This document shows, piece by piece, positions 60,779 through 64,000 of a DNA stretch of 64,000 bases (positions are counted from its first letter, which is position 1; every line of letters starts with the position of its first letter). Origin of the DNA: a bacterium UBP6_UBA1177 (GTDB lineage Bacteria > UBP6 > UBA1177); the NCBI GenBank assembly GCA_002310995.1, contig DBYV01000055.1:1-64000 (forward strand), read 5' to 3'. A program made the translations under genes and the position numbers. The notes below the pieces were generated by a model that saw only the letters and a list, made by a program, of their open reading frames with translations, was not told the origin of the DNA and searched no databases.

Positions 60779-62288
60779 TTACAAGGTGGGTTGTCGCAAA
60801 TTCAGGCTCGCTCGTTACATTGAGACCGAGCTTTCTGAGCCCCATTTCGTCGCCCGGAGTCGGAATGTGGGTAAGATGGACTTCGCAACCGCGCAGATCT
60901 TTGAGTTTTTCCATCGCGAACGCCGCAGAGGGATTGTAAGCCGCGCTTATAGCAAGAGCGATCAACGTTTCCTCGACATCTAGACTAACATTTCCGCGCA
61001 TAAAAATATTCTGTTTGAGGTGAGCAACCATTTCTGTGATGTGATTCGGAATAAGCGGAATTTCCTTGGGAATTCCAGCAAGTTTTTTAACCGCGTTTAT
61101 AACCATTGCCGAAGCCGCGTGCATGAAAGGAGAGTTACTTCCCGTCACAAATTCGCCGTTTTTGAGCTCGATCGCCGCGCCGGAATAGGTCCCGTCACTC
61201 CCTTTGCCTTTGACTTTCGCATCGAAAGCCGCCTTTTTCGCATACTCGGAAACCTCTCTGTCTGACGGCTTTGCACCGATATTTTTCATAATCATTTCAG
61301 CACGCTGCGCTGTTTCTTCACTGGCGATGCCCATCGCGTATTCGCAGGCATAGCGGTAGTATCTGCGGATGATCTCCTGCTTTGAAGCCTCCTGAACAGC
61401 CTCGTCGTCGATGATTCCGAATCCGGCGCGGTTGACACCCATGTCGGTCGGAGATTTATAGACCGAAGGCTGACCTGTGATCTTCTCGATTATCCTTTTG
61501 ATAAGCGGGAAAGCTTCAAGGTCGCGGTTGTAGTTGACAGCGACTTCGCCGTAAGCCTCGTAATGGAAGTTGTCCATCATGTTGACATCCTTGAGGTCGC
61601 AGGTCGCCGATTCGTAAGCAACATTGACTAAATGTTTGAGCGGAAGATTCCAGATCGGGAAAGTCTCGAACTTCGCATAACCCGCGTTCACACCGCGCTG
61701 GTTTTCGTGATAAAGCTGGCTCAGGCATGTCGCGAATTTGCCGCTTCCCGGGCCGGGGCCAGTGACTACGACTATCGGTTTTTCGGTTTCGATGAAAGCG
61801 TTTTTGCCGTAACCTTCAGGACTTACGATCGTATCGACATCGGTCGGATAACCTTTTGTGAAGCTGTGGGTATAGACTTTTACGCCGCGCCTTTCGAGTT
61901 TGTTTTTGAAGGCTTCCGCAGCAGGCTGGCCGTTGAAACGGGTTATGACAACAGCTCTGACCGTAACACCGCGGTCGGTGAAATCGTCGATCGTCCGCAT
62001 CGTGTCGGCATCGTAGGAAACGCCGAAATCTGCGCGGATCTTTCTTTTCTCGATATCGCCAGCGTAAATGCACATGATGACCTCGGCATTGTCCTTGATC
62101 ATCTGCAAGAGGCGCATTTTTACATTCGGGTCGAAGCCCGGCAGAACACGCGCCGCGTGGTAGTCGTACATGATTTTGCCGCCGAACTCGAGATAGAGCT
62201 TGTTATTGAACATTTTTACACGTTCAAGGATCGCTTTGGATTGTTCTTCCAGATACTTTTCGTTGTCGAAACCGATTTTAAAGACCAT
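60771..62288 (-). CDS. DUF1846 family protein
   Basis: 505 residues from ATG 62288 (GGGGGA), a usual length for DUF1846. It begins MVFKIGFDNEKYLEEQSKAI with GGKIMYDYHAARVLPGFDP, then VVVTGPGPGSGKFATCLSQLYHE (a P-loop-like turn). The biochemical function of the family is not settled. It is translationally coupled to the DegT aminotransferase. Confidence 0.92.
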   Translation of the reverse strand: MVFKIGFDNEKYLEEQSKAILERVKMFNNKLYLEFGGKIMYDYHAARVLPGFDPNVKMRLLQMIKDNAEVIMCIYAGDIEKRKIRADFGVSYDADTMRTIDDFTDRGVTVRAVVITRFNGQPAAEAFKNKLERRGVKVYTHSFTKGYPTDVDTIVSPEGYGKNAFIETEKPIVVVTGPGPGSGKFATCLSQLYHENQRGVNAGYAKFETFPIWNLPLKHLVNVAYESATCDLKDVNMMDNFHYEAYGEVAVNYNRDLEAFPLIKRIIEKITGQPSVYKSPTDMGVNRAGFGIIDDEAVQEASKQEIIRRYYRYACEYAMGIASEETAQRAEMIMKNIGAKPSDREVSEYAKKAAFDAKVKGKGSDGTYSGAAIELKNGEFVTGSNSPFMHAASAMVINAVKKLAGIPKEIPLIPNHITEMVAHLKQNIFMRGNVSLDVEETLIALAISAAYNPSAAFAMEKLKDLRGCEVHLTHIPTPGDEMGLRKLGLNVTSEPEFATTHLVNA

Positions 62289-62404
62289 TTTTCCCCCATT
62301 TTTGATCGAAACATTGCAACTCAAAAAACACTCAAAAACGGGATTTAGTATATAGAAAAAAATTTTTTCAAGGCAAGGAAAAATTCACTTTTCGGAAGGA
62401 TTTT

Positions 62405-63754
62405 TCAGTTCAGTTCTTTGACCAGATTTTTGATCCATTTTTTCGAGATGTAGCGTTTGAAACCCCAGCCGAATTTTATGGCTTCCTCGATTTTTCCGAG
62501 GAGGAGGACCCAGTAAAGCGGAAGCTGGAACACGACCGCTCCGATAAAAGAAACGGGAACTGAGACGAGCCAGAGCGCACCGACATCGATGAGGAATGCC
62601 GCCTTTGTGTCACCGCCGCTGCGTAAGATGCCGACAATATTGAGGTTATTGAATGCGACTACCGGAAGGAAAAGTATCCAGACGAGGGTGCTTTTGTAAG
62701 CCAGATCGCGGACACTTTCCGAAATGTTGTAGACTGAAAGTATCGGGTCGGTAAAAAGAAAGACGAGGAACGAGAGAAAAACACCGGTCGAGATCGCGAG
62801 TTTCACAAGTCTTTTTGAAGTTTTCCACACTTTTTCGCTTTCGATCCCGGCTCCGATATCGTGACCTAAAACGACAGCTCCCGAATTGCCGATACCGATG
62901 AAAGCGGCGAAGAAAAGTTTCGTAACGCTGTCGGAAATATTGATTGCGGCAATTGATTCAGTCCCCAGTTTCGCATAGATCCAGTTGAGTGCAAGAATGC
63001 CCAAAGCCCATGTGATTTCATTGAAGAAAACAGGAGTTGCAGTGACTAAAAGCTGCTTTAACAAATCTTTTTTCGCGCTCACAAGCTCATCAAATTTAGC
63101 CGCAGCCGCAAGTTTTCTGATGTAGGCGTAAGCCAGCGTGAACGCTGTTTCGGCAATTCTCGCGATAAATGTCGCAAGTGCCGCTCCCTGAATCCCCATC
63201 GCCGGGAAACCGAGATGTCCGAAAATTAAAACCCAGTTGAAAAATATGTTGATGATAAGCGCCATGGCACACGAATAGACGGGAAGCCGCGGACTGTCGG
63301 TACTTCGCAAAACCACCTGATAAATGAATGAAACTGCCGTAAAAATGTAGCTCCACGAGACGATTTTCAGATATTCGCAGGCGAGCGTGACGACTTTTTC
63401 GTCTTTAGAAAAGAGCCCGACAATAAATCCGGGGAAAAAACGCGCCCCGGTAAAAGCGGCAAGCGAAACAAAAATACCGAGAGTCAGAATCACACCCATG
63501 ACGCGCCGCAGATTGAGGAGATCACCCTTGCCGTAGAACTGCGAAATGAAGATCTGACCGCCGCTACCCATTCCGAAAAGGAAAAGAATGAGGAGAAACA
63601 TAAGCTGATTGCTTATTCCGAGCGCCGCGATCGCCTCTTCTCCCAGCTGCCCCACCATAAAAACATCCGCCATATTTATCGCGGAAATCATTAAATTGTG
63701 GATCGCAATCGGAATAGCGATTCCGAACACGCGTCTGTAAAAACCTGATTCCAT
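62405..63754 (-). CDS. MATE-family multidrug/Na+ exporter
   Basis: 449 residues with twelve predicted membrane helices in two related halves. NMADVFMVGQLGEEAIAALGISNQ opens the first half, VVLRSTDSPRLP and GILRSGGDTKAAF mark repeated loops. No clear ribosome site before the ATG at 63754. Exports cationic compounds in exchange for Na+ or H+; substrate unknown. Confidence 0.93.
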   Translation of the reverse strand: MESGFYRRVFGIAIPIAIHNLMISAINMADVFMVGQLGEEAIAALGISNQLMFLLILFLFGMGSGGQIFISQFYGKGDLLNLRRVMGVILTLGIFVSLAAFTGARFFPGFIVGLFSKDEKVVTLACEYLKIVSWSYIFTAVSFIYQVVLRSTDSPRLPVYSCAMALIINIFFNWVLIFGHLGFPAMGIQGAALATFIARIAETAFTLAYAYIRKLAAAAKFDELVSAKKDLLKQLLVTATPVFFNEITWALGILALNWIYAKLGTESIAAINISDSVTKLFFAAFIGIGNSGAVVLGHDIGAGIESEKVWKTSKRLVKLAISTGVFLSFLVFLFTDPILSVYNISESVRDLAYKSTLVWILFLPVVAFNNLNIVGILRSGGDTKAAFLIDVGALWLVSVPVSFIGAVVFQLPLYWVLLLGKIEEAIKFGWGFKRYISKKWIKNLVKELN

Positions 63755-63845
63755 TAGCTATTTTTTGCTAAAAATCCAATTATCCAACAAAAAAAACGGT
63801 GTATTATATTTATATTTTCAGGGAAATCGAGAAAGAAGTTTCAGG

Positions 63846-64000
63846 CTATTTTGCTGCTTGAACAAAAAATGCCGGAATTTCGCGGTTAAAAATCGCTCTG
63901 ATATTAAGAGCCTCTTCTGGAGTCAGTTTTTTAACAAAAATCGTAAGATTAGCCTCAAGTTTTCCGTCTGAAAACAAAATTTCAAGCTCGTAGTTTTCAG
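63846..64000 (-). CDS. partial hypothetical protein at right edge
   Basis: The last 51 codons of a minus-strand gene are seen, ending NREIPAFFVQAAK with a TAG stop at 63846. The composition is coding-like (NYELEILFSDGKLEANLTIF). It runs off the window, so length and family are unknown. The gene is upstream of the MATE exporter and in the same direction. Confidence 0.6.
   Translation of the reverse strand, partial: ENYELEILFSDGKLEANLTIFVKKLTPEEALNIRAIFNREIPAFFVQAAK

Overview
The window looks like chromosome from a Gram-negative (diderm) bacterium of moderate GC content. Evidence for a diderm is the large set of predicted lipoproteins, a MlaF-like ABC ATPase, the AmgK-MurU peptidoglycan recycling pair and Cys-rich secreted proteins. 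MopE-like calcium/copper-type motifs, a choice-of-anchor L domain, arrays of DUF1566 domains and a TIGR04552-like protein are typical of the old deltaproteobacterial/Myxococcota sphere. I would guess an uncultured member of that group, with low confidence. No rRNA, tRNA, CRISPR array or intact insertion sequence was seen.

Region by region. 1-7.2 kb is an accessory zone: a protein with a HEPN-type RNSLAH motif, two DUF1566 lipoproteins divergent from a small XRE regulator across a 30-bp-period direct repeat, a RhuM/PLD-like fusion, and an MNT antitoxin next to a decayed HEPN toxin. 7.2-11.0 kb carries ftsY, a PPi-type phosphofructokinase and mnmA on the minus strand. 11.0-19.1 kb holds a DUF1566 lipoprotein, a DUF1015 protein, the c-di-AMP cyclase operon cdaA-cdaR-cysC, two secreted proteins sharing an identical C-terminal KSDGCSMLFV tail (with a third remnant nearby), and folP. 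19.0-24.7 kb is a block of three large Cys-rich lipoproteins. 24.7-31.2 kb has a sensor kinase coupled to a LysM protein, a metallo-beta-lactamase-fold hydrolase, cysD and a lysine 6-aminotransferase with a histone-like tail. 31.2-36.3 kb is a plus-strand envelope block with amgK-murU. 36.3-39.7 kb: MlaF-like ATPase, PEP carboxykinase, GAF protein. 39.9-45.6 kb: PilZ protein, nadB and two tandem serine-hydrolase lipoproteins. 45.6-53.4 kb: glycogen/storage operon (glgC, GH57, TIGR04552-like, thioredoxin) and nucleoside transporter plus ROK kinase. 53.5-64 kb: phosphodiesterase, kelch-like lipoprotein, a soluble-adenylyl-cyclase-like giant, DegT aminotransferase, DUF1846, MATE exporter and a partial gene at the right edge.

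Functionally the core genes describe a heterotrophic central metabolism with PPi-linked glycolysis, gluconeogenesis by ATP-PEPCK, glycogen synthesis, NAD synthesis from aspartate and folate synthesis. This is combined with an unusually large investment in surface and periplasmic Cys-rich proteins: eleven predicted lipoproteins and nine DUF1566 domains.

The most notable unexplained structures are the shared C-terminal KSDGCSMLFV tail, a palindromic element that sits in frame inside ftsY and cdaR, a recurrent promoter (TTGACT-16 bp-TAAAAT with conserved spacer), and two further repeat families at the ends of cysC, cysD, the MBL gene and the serine hydrolase pair.
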